DNA from: Pycnopodia helianthoides
Lineage: Eukaryota > Echinodermata > Asteroidea > Forcipulatida > Asteriidae
Direction of reading: 5' to 3'
Length of the DNA: 64,000 nt
Assembly (NCBI GenBank): GCA_032158295.1
Contig: CM063246.1
Location: 4,249,371 to 4,313,370 of the forward strand
Position 1 is the first letter of the stretch. The number at the start of each line of letters is the position of its first letter. Shown piece after piece: positions 21,105 to 31,600 of this stretch. The notes below the pieces were generated by a model. The model was not told where the DNA came from. It did not search any database and worked only from the letters and a program-made list of their open reading frames with translations. The position numbers and the translations under genes are program-made.

Positions 21105-21380
21105 GTGACTGTTGACATTGTTTGAGGCTCAGTGGTATCCAGAACTATTCATCCACCGTGAAATCTGAGGCTGCCTATGGTCCCTGCAACATTTCTCGTA
21201 CATGTACCTCAATCTGAAAAAGATGATTATCTCTGGTTGAGTTTTAAACTCGGTGGAAGAAAGTGAACAATGAGCATTTAACATTGCACTCTGCACTACT
21301 CCCTAACAACTGATACTTTGATTGCAAGCAAAGGGTATTTTTATACACTTCAACAGTTTGGTTTTCAGTTTTTTACCAAA
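21105..21380 (+). other. 5' UTR part of the second CTCF-like gene's exon
   Basis: A T-rich tract ending GTTTTCAG (to 21104) is a good splice acceptor. The following 276 bases hold no long ORF before the ATG at 21381. They probably form the 5' UTR of the coding exon, with a non-coding first exon further upstream that is not identified. Confidence 0.4.
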
Positions 21381-22481
21381 ATGAAGACGAAGAAGAGTGG
21401 ATCAAAGAGGTCTGCATCGAAGAAGAAGGCTAAAGAAGTAGCCCCTAAGGTTATGCAGAAATGTATCATTTGTGAGTACACTACCCTAGAGAAGTATCGA
21501 ATGAAGCGTCACATGCGCACGCACACCGGCGAGAAGCCCTTCATGTGCGGCGTGTGCGATCAGAGCTTCTCCCAGAAGAGTAGCCTGAAGGAGCACCTGT
21601 GGAAGCACACCGCCCTGAGATCGTCCGACAAGTGTCCTCACTGCAACGCCATCTTCAACCTTCCTGTGGACGTAAAGGCGCACATCAACCACATGCACAG
21701 CGAGTGTGAACCGATAACCTGCACACTGTGTCAGGGAGTCTACAACGACCGCTACAGCCTCCTGCAACACCAGAAGACCCATGAGAACATGTACAGGTAC
21801 CAGTGTCTGGAGTGTATCTTTGCGTCCAAAGATAAGATGAAGCTCATCTACCACATGAGCATCCACAAGAAGAGGAAACCGCTGATGTGTAGCGCTTGCA
21901 AGGAGACCTTCATGCATAAACACAACCTTCTGAATCACCTCTTCCGAAAGCACGACATCTCCACTTTTGGTGACGGTTACACGATGCCTCCCTTGGCCTC
22001 AAAAAGAGAAACGCCCATCAATGAGGAGCCTTCGCCGACCAAGAAGACCATAAATCAACTGCAACTGGAGGAGCAGTTCCAAATCGTTGATGAAGAGGGC
22101 AACACCCTGCAGCTCTCAGAAGCCGACGCAGAGGCCATCCACGCCGCCATGCAGCAGAGCTCTGAAGACGGCTCCTTGGAGATCATGCAAGGGGAGGAAG
22201 GCACCATGACCGTCACTGTCCTCACCGTTGCCCACAACCTCGACGGCTCCATTCAGAATATCGAACAGAACGTGGAGCTTCCCGGAGCTGGCGAAGACGT
22301 TGCTGAGGAAAGCTTTGAGCAGAGAGAGGATTCCGAGAACGCTAACGTGGTAGTTGCAACGGCGGTATCAGGAACTGACCACGTCTATGAGATGGTACAG
22401 GTAGCGGACACTCAAGGTGATGAGAGTACCTATGTAGCTGATGAATGTGTCGTAGTTCCCTCAGCGGTAGAAGACCAGTGA
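21381..22481 (+). CDS. Second CTCF-like zinc-finger protein, short form (366 aa)
   Basis: I chose the ATG at 21381 (context ACCAAAATGA), which gives a very basic N-terminus (MKTKKSGSKRSASKKKAKEV). Six C2H2 fingers follow at about residues 28-191. Order and sequence match fingers 5-10 of the gene at 753-7915; the second finger (FMCGVCDQSFSQKSSLKEH) is nearly identical to its counterpart. The C-terminus carries the same block (residues about 230-259, with IVDEEGNTLQLSEADAEAI) and the GEEG...TVLTV segment. There is no YDF motif and there are no fingers 1-4. It is intronless in its coding part and lies about 13.5 kb downstream of its paralogue. Predicted nuclear DNA-binding protein; target and function are unknown. 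A CTCFL/BORIS-like role would only be analogy. Confidence 0.85.
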   Translation: MKTKKSGSKRSASKKKAKEVAPKVMQKCIICEYTTLEKYRMKRHMRTHTGEKPFMCGVCDQSFSQKSSLKEHLWKHTALRSSDKCPHCNAIFNLPVDVKAHINHMHSECEPITCTLCQGVYNDRYSLLQHQKTHENMYRYQCLECIFASKDKMKLIYHMSIHKKRKPLMCSACKETFMHKHNLLNHLFRKHDISTFGDGYTMPPLASKRETPINEEPSPTKKTINQLQLEEQFQIVDEEGNTLQLSEADAEAIHAAMQQSSEDGSLEIMQGEEGTMTVTVLTVAHNLDGSIQNIEQNVELPGAGEDVAEESFEQREDSENANVVVATAVSGTDHVYEMVQVADTQGDESTYVADECVVVPSAVEDQ

Positions 22482-22504
22482 TGGAAGACCAAGTGATGCC
22501 TGAT

Positions 22505-22701
22505 GGCACAATTTCGTAGAGCTGCTCAGGCAGAAAATATCGCCAAACAATTTTCTGTAGTGCAGAAATAATCAGAATACCAGTCACAGACGGTACATGT
22601 CACGTGGCACGAAATTTTGGCTTGTAATCTTATTCTGGTAAGCATTATTTTGCTGTGCTGGTCTATTTTTTATGCCAAAGCAGCTTTGCGAAATTGGGCC
22701 C
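22505..22701. mobile_element. Family A hairpin MITE in the 3' UTR of the second CTCF-like gene
   Basis: It begins GGCACAATTTCGTAGAGCTG, 24 bases after the stop codon, and ends GCAGCTTTGCGAAATTGGGC. Confidence 0.75.
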
Positions 22702-22877
22702 AGATGTTAACTCAAAGAGCTGCCAAGTACACCATTTTTGGAAACCCGCAAAACGGTTTATGTCATGTACTTTTTTTTGTGACTGGTTTCTTTTTATGAT
22801 TGCATAGTGGCTCTATGAAAACTTGCCTGGGAGATTGTGATCTACTTTCATCGCTCAGCTCTTGACATATTTTGTGG

Positions 22878-22883
22878 AATAAA
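22878..22883 (+). terminator. Possible polyadenylation signal of the second CTCF-like gene
   Basis: AATAAA lies about 400 bases after the stop codon, beyond a hairpin repeat that would sit in the 3' UTR (22505-22701). Confidence 0.35.
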
Positions 22884-23432
22884 TTAGCACCATCAGTTTA
22901 GATCGAATGCAAGTTATGAAATGCTTGAAAGATGAAAACCGCAATCAGCATAAAAAATGCACAATGAACAAAGCACAGCATACTTTCTTAAAGTTTTATG
23001 TTGTTTGTATTTACACGACCTAAGGCATGAATGGTTAAAGAGGGGCTCCAAGGTCAAATTGAGTTTTGTGTTGCACTCATATTCCCATAGAGAGGTTGCA
23101 ATATGACGTAATGCGGACATTTTTTACTGGCAATTTGAAACACACAGTGTTGGGGTTTGCATGAGAAAGGCGTGCAGCAAGCGCACATTTCACAAATCTC
23201 ATTGCACGATTGGTTAAAATGAGTGGATCAAAAAACTTAACTTGACCTCGGAGATCCTCTTTAACATGGTGTGCTAACGGCTCTATGACATAATAATGTC
23301 CCTGCATTTGAGAACAAACGCAATAGACTCTATGCATATGACGTCATTTGAGTAGGGCGCCCTCACCTAGAGGTAGAAGGGAGTTGTTCATTGGCCAGTC
23401 CTGTACGCCGCGCAGTATAAATCTGTGCTCAT
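22884..23432. other. Spacer without recognised gene
   Basis: It holds a segment related to the outer element at 62210-62290 (GGGGCTCCAAGGTCAAATT, near 23042). No coding exon is seen. Confidence 0.35.
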
Positions 23433-23600
23433 TCAGGCCTGGAATTTCATCTTTGAGAGGGCAAGGCCAGTTGCATTTTGCAAAGGGCACTTCCCTTGAA
23501 AAATCTTAAAGTATATGGGAAACATTTGTAGGGGCACAAAGGCCAAGAGCAGGGCAACAGAGGCCATGGCCTCCGTGGCCTTCGTGTAATTCCAGGCCTG
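23433..23600. mobile_element. Family H MITE (hAT-like ends), complete copy
   Basis: The ends are CAGGCCTGGAATTTC and GTAATTCCAGGCCTG. The interior has GAGGCCATGGCCTCCGTGGC. CAG...CTG termini resemble hAT elements, but the 8-bp target duplication is not clear. Confidence 0.75.
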
Positions 23601-24180
23601 CATATTCATTGTTTCAACTTTGGTATACCTGTTAGATGGCAGCTGGATGACATCAATGCATAAAGTCTAAAAAGTTACCACTTTGCCTCCGTCATGTCAA
23701 CAGTTTTCCGAATATTTGTAATTTGTTCCTGAAACCACCCAAAAAGTGTTTCAACATGCGAATGGACATGTATGCTTATTACTGAAAACAATTTTGAGTT
23801 GATTGTAACTATTACTTTTTTAATTACCATGAAAATTTGAATCAGATAATGACAGAAAAACCTCTGTAAAATAATTTAAGTAGTAATGTTTGGCATTTTT
23901 TCCACTTATATTAAATCGATATAATGTATTTATTGCTTGGGGGATTTAATACAAAATGTTTTTATAATGACTGCTGTGAGTGCTACAGTTAAAACCATGA
24001 CTCCTGAGGTGATCCTCGGCACGTTTTTTTTCCCAGAAAGGCGCGAGGCGAAGCGGAGGAAAAATAGACTGCTCCAGGGATCACCGAGGGAGTCGTAGTT
24101 TTAACCATACCACTAGTAAAAGCAGTCAATATTTGTTTTACAACACCCCATACATATAATGTGCCTAGACGTCTAGGTAC
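23601..24180. other. AT-rich spacer
   Basis: An imperfect inverted pair (AACCATGACTCCTGAGGTGA near 23994 and GATCACCGAGGGAGTCGTAG near 24080) suggests another small hairpin element. No gene is seen. Confidence 0.4.
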
Positions 24181-24560
24181 CAAGAAGTTGCTGTTGCTAT
24201 GGGTATAGTACATTGGTTGCTATGGGATTAGGTGCATTGGTGTGCATGGGTGTATGGTTAGTATGTTGGTTGCTTTAGACCGTATTGATATGACATCACC
24301 ATTCTAAAACCTGCCCTTCAACATGGCGTCTGTGAGCGTGTACGTGTGTGTACGTGTGCTGTAGAAATCAAACCGGGAATGCTGCGCGCTTCATTGATGT
24401 ACGCGTTTAGACGTGCATACGGTTTGCCCTACAAGATGGCGACTTTCATAGCAACAAAGGGGTTTTTCAATACGGTCTATTGGATAGTACATTGGTTGCT
24501 TTGGGTATAGTACATTGGTTGCTATGGGATAGGTCATTGGTTGCCACGGGTATGTTACAT
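24181..24560. repeat. Degenerate 24-bp tandem repeat split by a MITE
   Basis: TTGCTATGGGTATAGTACAT-type units lie on both sides of an element (24276-24479) with inverted ends TTTAGACCGTATTGA and TTCAATACGGTCTA. Confidence 0.65.
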
Positions 24561-25087
24561 TGTTTGCTGCATGTATAGCGATTCGCGTTCGCACAGCTTT
24601 CTAGTAAAAAATAAGACATGTCATGTGACGCGCTCTTAACCAATCGCAAGGCAGAATATTTGTAAGAGGTGTTATAGAGAGCAATGGTTTTTAATTCTTG
24701 CCCGATGATGAAGCACTGCTAAATCGATTCAATCCCTCTCAAGCATGTCAAGGGACAGATGGATTCTTCTCTACACTGACTCAAAAAGTACTTTAGTATC
24801 CTGTATTTATCAAACATCAATCTCGGGCAAAACTATTTTGTTATTTAAACTAATTTTTGACCTTAAGGAGAATCCACCTGTAAATTGTGTAAGATTTGTT
24901 AAAATTAACATTCCGTGCATTGATAGTTCAAATGCCTCTAAATGAAATTTAGCGAGTGCATTTTTCTTACTCAATTTATTATTTGGAGTAAAATATATCG
25001 ACAACTTTGTGAATAATATAGTGAGTGTGTTATTTCACAAAAACATGGGCATTGAAACAAGTTTTAATCTGTTTTTTGTCAAGTTAA
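24561..25087. other. AT-rich spacer
   Basis: I see no gene or repeat copy that I can support. Confidence 0.4.
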
Positions 25088-25468
25088 AAAGGGAGGGTAA
25101 CACCTTGGGTAATTACTCCAAAAATTAATGCCATAAAAACTTACTTTGTAAGAAGCACTGCAGCTGGTGATAATGTGAAACATGTTGAGAAACGGTTCCC
25201 TTCTAAGGAATGTGGTTTGAGAGACAGAGATTCCAAAAAATTTAAATCTGAGAAACATTTCTGCATGAAACATTTATCAGATTGTGATTATGGATTGTTC
25301 TTCCTATGTGGACACAACCGCTCCAGATTTTCTGTGAAATCTCAAAAACGCTACCACCATTAGAAAGGAAATTTTCACAGGTTAGTTTTATTGTACAATA
25401 TATATGTCGACCAATATATAAGAATACAACAATTGAAAAGTTCCAATAACCAAAGGTATAGTTTGCCT
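25088..25468 (+). mobile_element. Family G hairpin MITE
   Basis: It shares GTGGACACAACCGCTCCAGA, ATCTCAAAAACGCTACCACC and TTTCACAGGTTAGTTTTATT with copies at 37987-38778 and 61493-61877. Its right end (TTTGCCTTTAAA) abuts family B. Confidence 0.75.
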
Positions 25469-25797
25469 TTAAAGGTATTGTACACTTTTGGTAACAGCTC
25501 AAAATTTTGTGTGATTAAACATATGCATGAACAAACAAACCTGTGAAAGTGTGAGCTCAATTTGGTCATCGAGGTCACGAGAAAATAGTGAAAAGAGATC
25601 TTATGTGTTTTCTGTTTTTTCAAATTATCACGCGCGATAATTGCTTTTTTTACTCGTTTCTCAGAAACGATAGCATTTTAGGCAGAAATATTTTAAGGAA
25701 CCCTTTCTATCATTACTTACTTTAAATCATGTAAGTTATGTGTGAATCTGTGAACATTGTGTTTTTCGATCTTACCAATAGTGTACAGGGCCTTTAA
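25468..25797 (-). mobile_element. Family B hairpin MITE, inserted against family G
   Basis: Reverse copy from TTTAAAGGTATTGTACACTT to AGTGTACAGGGCCTTTAA, with core ATTATCACGCGCGATAAT. Confidence 0.88.
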
Positions 25798-26505
25798 GTA
25801 AGAGCAGATTTCACAGTTTTCTTAGAAATTACAAGATGTCATGCAGCAAGATTTCTCTGGAATATTTGTCCCAATACAAAATTACACAAAGATGACACTT
25901 TTTAGTAGGTTTACCAATAAGCTGCACTTAACTGATGAAAATCAGTGGAGCAACACGACCCTTGCACATTTTGCACAAAATGTTTATTTTGTCTAGAGGG
26001 GACTCAAAACACATTTATGTACCCACTGAAGAACTGAGTCTTGTAATTTAAGCACATGACCAGTGATAATCACACATTTTTGAAGATTACTAACGTGGTT
26101 TTACCACTATTTTCTTGTGACTCGATGACAGATTGAGCTTAAACTTTCACAGTTTTGTTATTTCATATATATGTACGGTCACACAAAATGCAAACACTGG
26201 TCTTTAACAATAATACCAAAGGTGGCTGCAGGCTTGAAATGATGAAATCAATAATTAGTGTATTTTTCTCATCATGTATCTAGAAGAGGCCTTAACGGTT
26301 ATAAGTTGCTCAAAATGTTCGTTTTCTTTACCTTTATTAATAATAATTGATGGGCTGTGAAAATTAAATCTGTGTGTAGAGTGTAATTTAATAACTTGTG
26401 ATGATTTTTTTTTACGATACAATTCCCATTTCAAATTGCAGTAAATCTTGCAAATCTTTTATATTTTTGAACATTTGCAAATGTTGAGTTTCCATGTACA
26501 TTTCT
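25798..26505. other. Spacer with a diverged hairpin-element module
   Basis: 26108-26180 resembles the family B interior (CTTGTGACTCGATGACAGAT, AAACTTTCACAGTTTTGTTA). No gene is seen. Confidence 0.45.
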
Positions 26506-26736
26506 TTAACCCTCCTACTGTCAGTGACTCTTGGCAACATTTTCCAGTGAGTTGACCAACCATTTGAAACCATTCGACTGCCAAGGTTGTGTACGGTGGC
26601 ACAACTGTGCACAGAACTAACTGTGTACTGTGTACATGCATTCCCTCATGGTATCATATTGCAGGCTGGCATAGTTGATCTATCATTCAAAACCACTTGA
26701 ATGGTATTGAATGGTCAGACAGCAAGAGGGTTAATG
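26506..26736. mobile_element. Family I inverted-repeat element
   Basis: The ends are TTAACCCTCCTACTGTC and GACAGCAAGAGGGTTAA. It is flanked by TTAA-like sequence. Confidence 0.8.
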
Positions 26737-26743
26737 TATGAAG

Positions 26744-26905
26744 CAGGCCTGGAATTGCACGGAGGCCATGGCCTCCATTGCCCTGGTCTTGGCCAGGGTC
26801 CCCCTTCAAAAGTTTATCATAGACTTTAAGATTTTCCAATGGATGTCCCCTTTGCAAAATGAAAATGGCCTCAAGTGCCCTCTCAAAGATGAAACGTCAG
26901 GCCTC
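26744..26905. mobile_element. Family H MITE
   Basis: It starts CAGGCCTGGAATTGCACGGA and ends GAAACGTCAGGCCT, with the GGCCATGGCCTCC interior. It lies directly after the family I copy. Confidence 0.75.
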
Positions 26906-26964
26906 CTGATGAAGAAGGCAATAAACCTATGCTATAACTGATCTCAACCTTAGAATACGTGCAA

Positions 26965-27264
26965 TACTTTCATTGTCTATGGTTTTTGAGGCATTATATT
27001 CGGTTTGCATGTGTTTAAATATCTACTTTGCTGTGTAGATTTTGTTCTTTAGAGAACTTGTCTTGCTATTTATTCTACTACCGCGGAGTAGATTTTCGGA
27101 ATTCGGGAGACTTCTCAGTTCTGAAAAGAACTGTCCTGCTTATTAACTACTACCTGGGCGGGAGGTAGGAAATCGGCCTGGACTACTCGTAATTAACTGC
27201 ACTGCCGTGGAGTGAGTTCTTTTTGGTCTCAACGTTTCGACTAGCTTGCTCTAGTCATCGTCAT
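26965..27264 (-). repeat. Family J dispersed repeat
   Basis: It shares TGTAGATTTTGTTCTTTAGA, CTACCTGGGCGGGAGGTAGG and the terminal CAACGTTTCGACTAGCTTGC with 29683-29993 and, inverted, 33557-33905. Confidence 0.8.
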
Positions 27265-27337
27265 TGTCTATTAAAACTTTGAAGAGTCCATAAAATAGTG
27301 TATGATAAGTTAATTTGTAAACACCATTATGCTATTG

Positions 27338-27470
27338 CTAAATGGAGACTTTCGAGACAATAGAGGGCATCCCACTCATCGGTCCTTTTCTACAATTCTC
27401 ATTTCTGAGAACGATGGAGAAGGACCAGTGAGTTGGAAGCCCACTATCGCCTCAAAAGTCTCCAGTTATA
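27338..27470. mobile_element. Short inverted-repeat element
   Basis: The ends TGGAGACTTTCGAGACAATA and CGCCTCAAAAGTCTCCA are inverted. The inner CATCGGTCCTTTTC and GAAGGACCAGTGAG also pair. Confidence 0.7.
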
Positions 27471-27620
27471 GAGCTGCTTTTGGGCAATAATGTAGCCAGG
27501 TAGAAACAAAATTACAAGAAAAAAGGCTACCGGCCAAATTACCATTTAATGTGTACTGTTTGTGACTGGTTTCCTGCTTAGTGGTCCGAAACACAACAAT
27601 TTTGAAGCAGCTTCATGACA
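27466..27620. mobile_element. Family A MITE, degraded
   Basis: ATAGAGCTGCTTTTGGGCA at the left and TGAAGCAGCTTCATGACA at the right. The interior GCTACCGGCCAAATTACC matches 2303-2494. Confidence 0.6.
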
Positions 27621-28630
27621 GGGATATGGTTGGGAAGCAAAGAGAGTTATATTTTAAAAAAAAAAATTAAAAAAAAAAAAAAAAATACCAATTGGCTATC
27701 CTCTAAAAAATAAAAACAAGCTGGCCTTTATGCTGCCCAAAAAGTTACCCCTCCCCCTAAAAACATTTTTTAAAACACAAACAGGCAAACAGTTAGGTTA
27801 TCAGCTAATCGTTTGCTTCAAATGGATTTTGTATACATTGAGATCGGTGGATCTGAGATAACCGGAAAGTTCATATCAAGCATCGAAGCAACAATGTTTG
27901 AGTTTTGTTTAAGGGCAGGCAACTGCCAAGAATGTTTCCACTTTAACTGGGGCCAGCCGAATCTATAGCTGACCGAAATGCAGGTGATAATCCCATACTT
28001 TCTGAATGGAATCATTGCCTCAATAGCTTGAAAAGTTCCTTCTCGCATGTCTTGCTCACATCACCAACTCCCTCTGGAGAGATGATAATCAGGGATGGGG
28101 TGGTGGGATAAATCTTTCACGATGAAATTAATTTTAGGCCATGCTCACAAATTTCACTATTACAGTACACTTTTGTACTTTTTGTTCAGGAAACCCTGAA
28201 CACGCCATGCCTGAACCAATAGTGCAACAGCATAGTTATTGTTATTTAACATTTATTGACTGAGCACAAAGAGTGGTACGTGATAACATGTTAAGATTGC
28301 ATTTTGTTTATACTATTTATAAGCGGGGGATACAAAAGTTATTTTTCAGATCACCCCACGTACATGTACATGATGTAAATGCGTTGTGTATATGTGTGCT
28401 AATGAATTAAATGCAATGTACGCGTGGACTAACTATGGGCAGTACATGCAATGGACGCGTGATTCGATGGATCGTGTCATTACGAAAGGGGTTGTTTTGA
28501 CGGCAATGATGGTGTCACGACAGAGGTCGAAGTCGGCCACTTTCCAAGAGCAGACTTCTCTCGCACTTTTCGAAATGAACGACTGTCAGCTGCAGCTCGT
28601 GTAGCCATTATGTAGCGTTTTTGAGATGCA
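27621..28630. other. Sequence upstream of TCAIM
   Basis: It has an A-rich tract (about 27655-27685) and, from about 28480, mixed-composition DNA with several CpGs that presumably holds the TCAIM promoter and 5' UTR. No defined core promoter element was recognised. Confidence 0.35.
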
Positions 28631-28668
28631 ATGTGGACCTACAGACTGGCCCGTTTAGCGTCAAGCAG
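28631..28668 (+). CDS. TCAIM: TCAIM exon 1 (start codon and mitochondrial presequence)
   Basis: This 38-base coding exon encodes MWTYRLARLASS plus two bases of an Arg codon and ends at AGCAG|GTAAAC. Its phase (2) fits exon 2 exactly, and the Arg/Leu/Ala composition without acidic residues suits a mitochondrial targeting peptide. It was found by phase and context, because it is too short to show as an ORF. Confidence 0.75.
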
Positions 28669-31600
28669 GTAAACCAATATTGTTCGGGACAGTTTTTAGT
28701 AGACCGTGAGTGTGACGGTCTCGCCATTCAATTCAACCATGTAATTTGGTAATGTTGTTTGTTGTTGACATGCGCTCACTTGTCACATGCACTGAACTTG
28801 TTTTGCAACATTTCCACTGGCCGTGGCACTGAGACCTGACAGGACAGGAGTAACTAAAGAATATCACGGCATTTGAATGTTGTCATTGTTTTTCTTTTCA
28901 ATCATGGGCATGGTATGGGCGGAGGAGAAAGGCCTCCCACTATCCAGTTTATTTATGTTCATTTAAAAAATATTACTACTGTTTTTATATTATCTTATTT
29001 ATCTATTTTTATTTTTAAAAATTTGTTTAGGGGGAGGGACAGCGTCGGAAATGCCCAGCCCTCCCTTTCTGTATCTGCATATCAGTCGATTACTGCAATC
29101 AAACTCCACTATGGTTGCAGGCGCGTGGTTGCTAGCCGATCATTTTAACAATAATTCTAAATGTAGGCCCCCCTTTGTGTTAAGACAACTGCATCCTTTG
29201 GAGTTTTGAATTATATAGCTGAATAGACCCATTGCACAACGCACAGCGCACTCACACGCGCATAATCTGTCTGCCATTTTTGGAGTCAAAATTGTGCACT
29301 AAACATATGCACAAAAAATTTGACTCCCAAAATGATGCGCATTGTTCGGAGGTTGGGGGCTATGGAATTAGAAATCAATAGACCCCTTTCATAACGGGAA
29401 ACGCTACAAGTACGCTGATGTCACGTGCACGTTTTTACGCACAAAGAACAGCTATCGTCCAATGATCTGCCTCCTTTTGACCTCAGGGCTAGGGATGGCG
29501 CTTCTTGAGAGTGTGACGTCATATGCAAGGGGTCCATAGGACTCTACTTTCTGAAGTAAACTTCCCTGAGATCTGTAGGAAGTGAGTTCCACTCGGTTTT
29601 TGTTCTTGGCACGAAAGAATATCTGTGGGAGTCCTTTTTAGATGTAGGGTGAAACATAATCCTAGAACTATGACTGAGGTTAGTATATATTCGGTTTGCG
29701 GTAACACCATGTGTAAAAAATATCTACTTGCTGTGTAGATTTGTTCTTTAGAGAACTTGTCTTGCTATTTATTCTACTACCGCGGAGTAGGTTTTTTGGA
29801 ATTCGGGAGACTTCTCAGTTCTGAAAAGAACTGTCCTGCTTATTAACTACTACCTGGGCGGGAGGTAGGAAATCGGCCTGGACTACTACTTTGCTTTGTG
29901 GATCGAGGAGACTTCTCATAATTAACTGCACTGCCGCGGAGTGAGTTCTTTTTGGTCTCAACGTTTCGACTAGCTTGCTCTAGTCATCGTCAGGAGACTG
30001 AGGTTTGTTCCGCTATGGCTATTGTCTCCACGGGGAGAAAATAGCGGAACGAACCTCCATAGTTCTAGGAGTAGGTTGAACAAAAGAAGTTGAAGATGAT
30101 TTTCTTAGATTTTAGGGCTCAGATTTTACCCCCTTTAGAATCAACTTTGTGTTGGTCAACATCAATTGCAATTTTGTGGTACCCCCCCCCCTTTAAATGA
30201 AATTGTAAAGCAAATTTAGTCTAGATATGGTTAGAACTGCGTTCCTCTAAAGATTTCCAAAGGTCGGTATTATATGTTCCTTGCTTTTGAAGAGCAGTCA
30301 AACATGACATACTTCAGCGTAAAATGCCATTAAAAGGCTTTGACTCTCGAGAGTAGAATATCACATACGACAACACTTATTGTACCACCTGATTTCAGAG
30401 AGTGAACAACAGCCCCCCTCTTGTTGTTATGAATTCCCCACAGGCAAATTTTTTTGCGACAAATTTTTCCCTACTTTATGACATGCGCCTGGTGTCTGCC
30501 ACAATAGTGCTGGGGTTGAATTGCTAATAATAACATTCATTTCATACACGACTAAAAAGTTCCCTGACCCCCCTCCCCCTCCCCCCCCCCCCCATGTATC
30601 CTTTAATCATGCCTCTTCACCTCGTAGAAAAGTACTGGCTACGCCGCTGTCTGGTTAAGGAAACAAGACAAAACACACAATCAGCGCCCAGAGTCACATA
30701 ACTCATAGTAGGTATACAATATACACAAACCAAACCAGGTAGCCGATTGTGTCTATTAGATTTCTGTTCCTTGTCTTCAGTATGAGAAGGTTTATCTTCA
30801 GGTGATTCTTACTAAATAATATGCATTTTGACCCTTCAGATGTCACACGGCGTACAACCCATTGAGACTCCATAATAAGTACCTGACTACTGCCCAGACG
30901 TCAGAGTTCCTTCGGCCCTTCATCTTTGCTATCCATCCAGACTTCTTTGGTAGACATCCCAAAGAAAGAGTAAGTATAAGCTTCTCATTTTCCATGCTGT
31001 TTTCTTTTTATTTGGGGGGGAGGAGTTGCGGAAGGGGCTGGGTTGTTCAGTTCAGTTCATTTATTTCACAGTGTACACAATTATATCAAAAGTATAATAA
31101 TGTAATCATAAACAAAGGAGTGAGACTGTAGATGAACCCATTAGAAGCACAGCTTGTAAGTTGTGAGGGGGGTCCCAATGATCAGCTGTGCTGGATGGAT
31201 CACCCTCGTTAAATATGTTTTAAACAAACAAGTAAATAAGTGTTGGCCCTACATGAAGCATGTACTTTGACATAAACAACTAAACAGGGAGCAATGTACT
31301 AAGGCCCAACCCCAGGGGGGTGTGGGAGTTGGCACACGTTGGTTGTGTGGTTAGTATTGATACTGTTTGGAAATAGACACATCTGGTTCAAATAATTATG
31401 TTTAAACATTAACAACAAATTGAAAGAACAGCAGTGGGAAAGGGGCACTTGGTGACTACAGACTTACCTCATAAAAAGAATGTGCCCATGCACTTTCTAA
31501 AAAGTTCAAAAAGTACCAGGAACCAATTTCATAAAGCTGTTTAGCAGAGAATACTGCTTAGCAAATTTCTTCGCTTAGCAAAAAGTGAGTCACAGCAGTG

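Noticed and set aside
21486..21953. 155-aa ORF on the minus strand
   Set aside because: Antisense of the finger array of the second CTCF-like gene, caused by its codon pattern.
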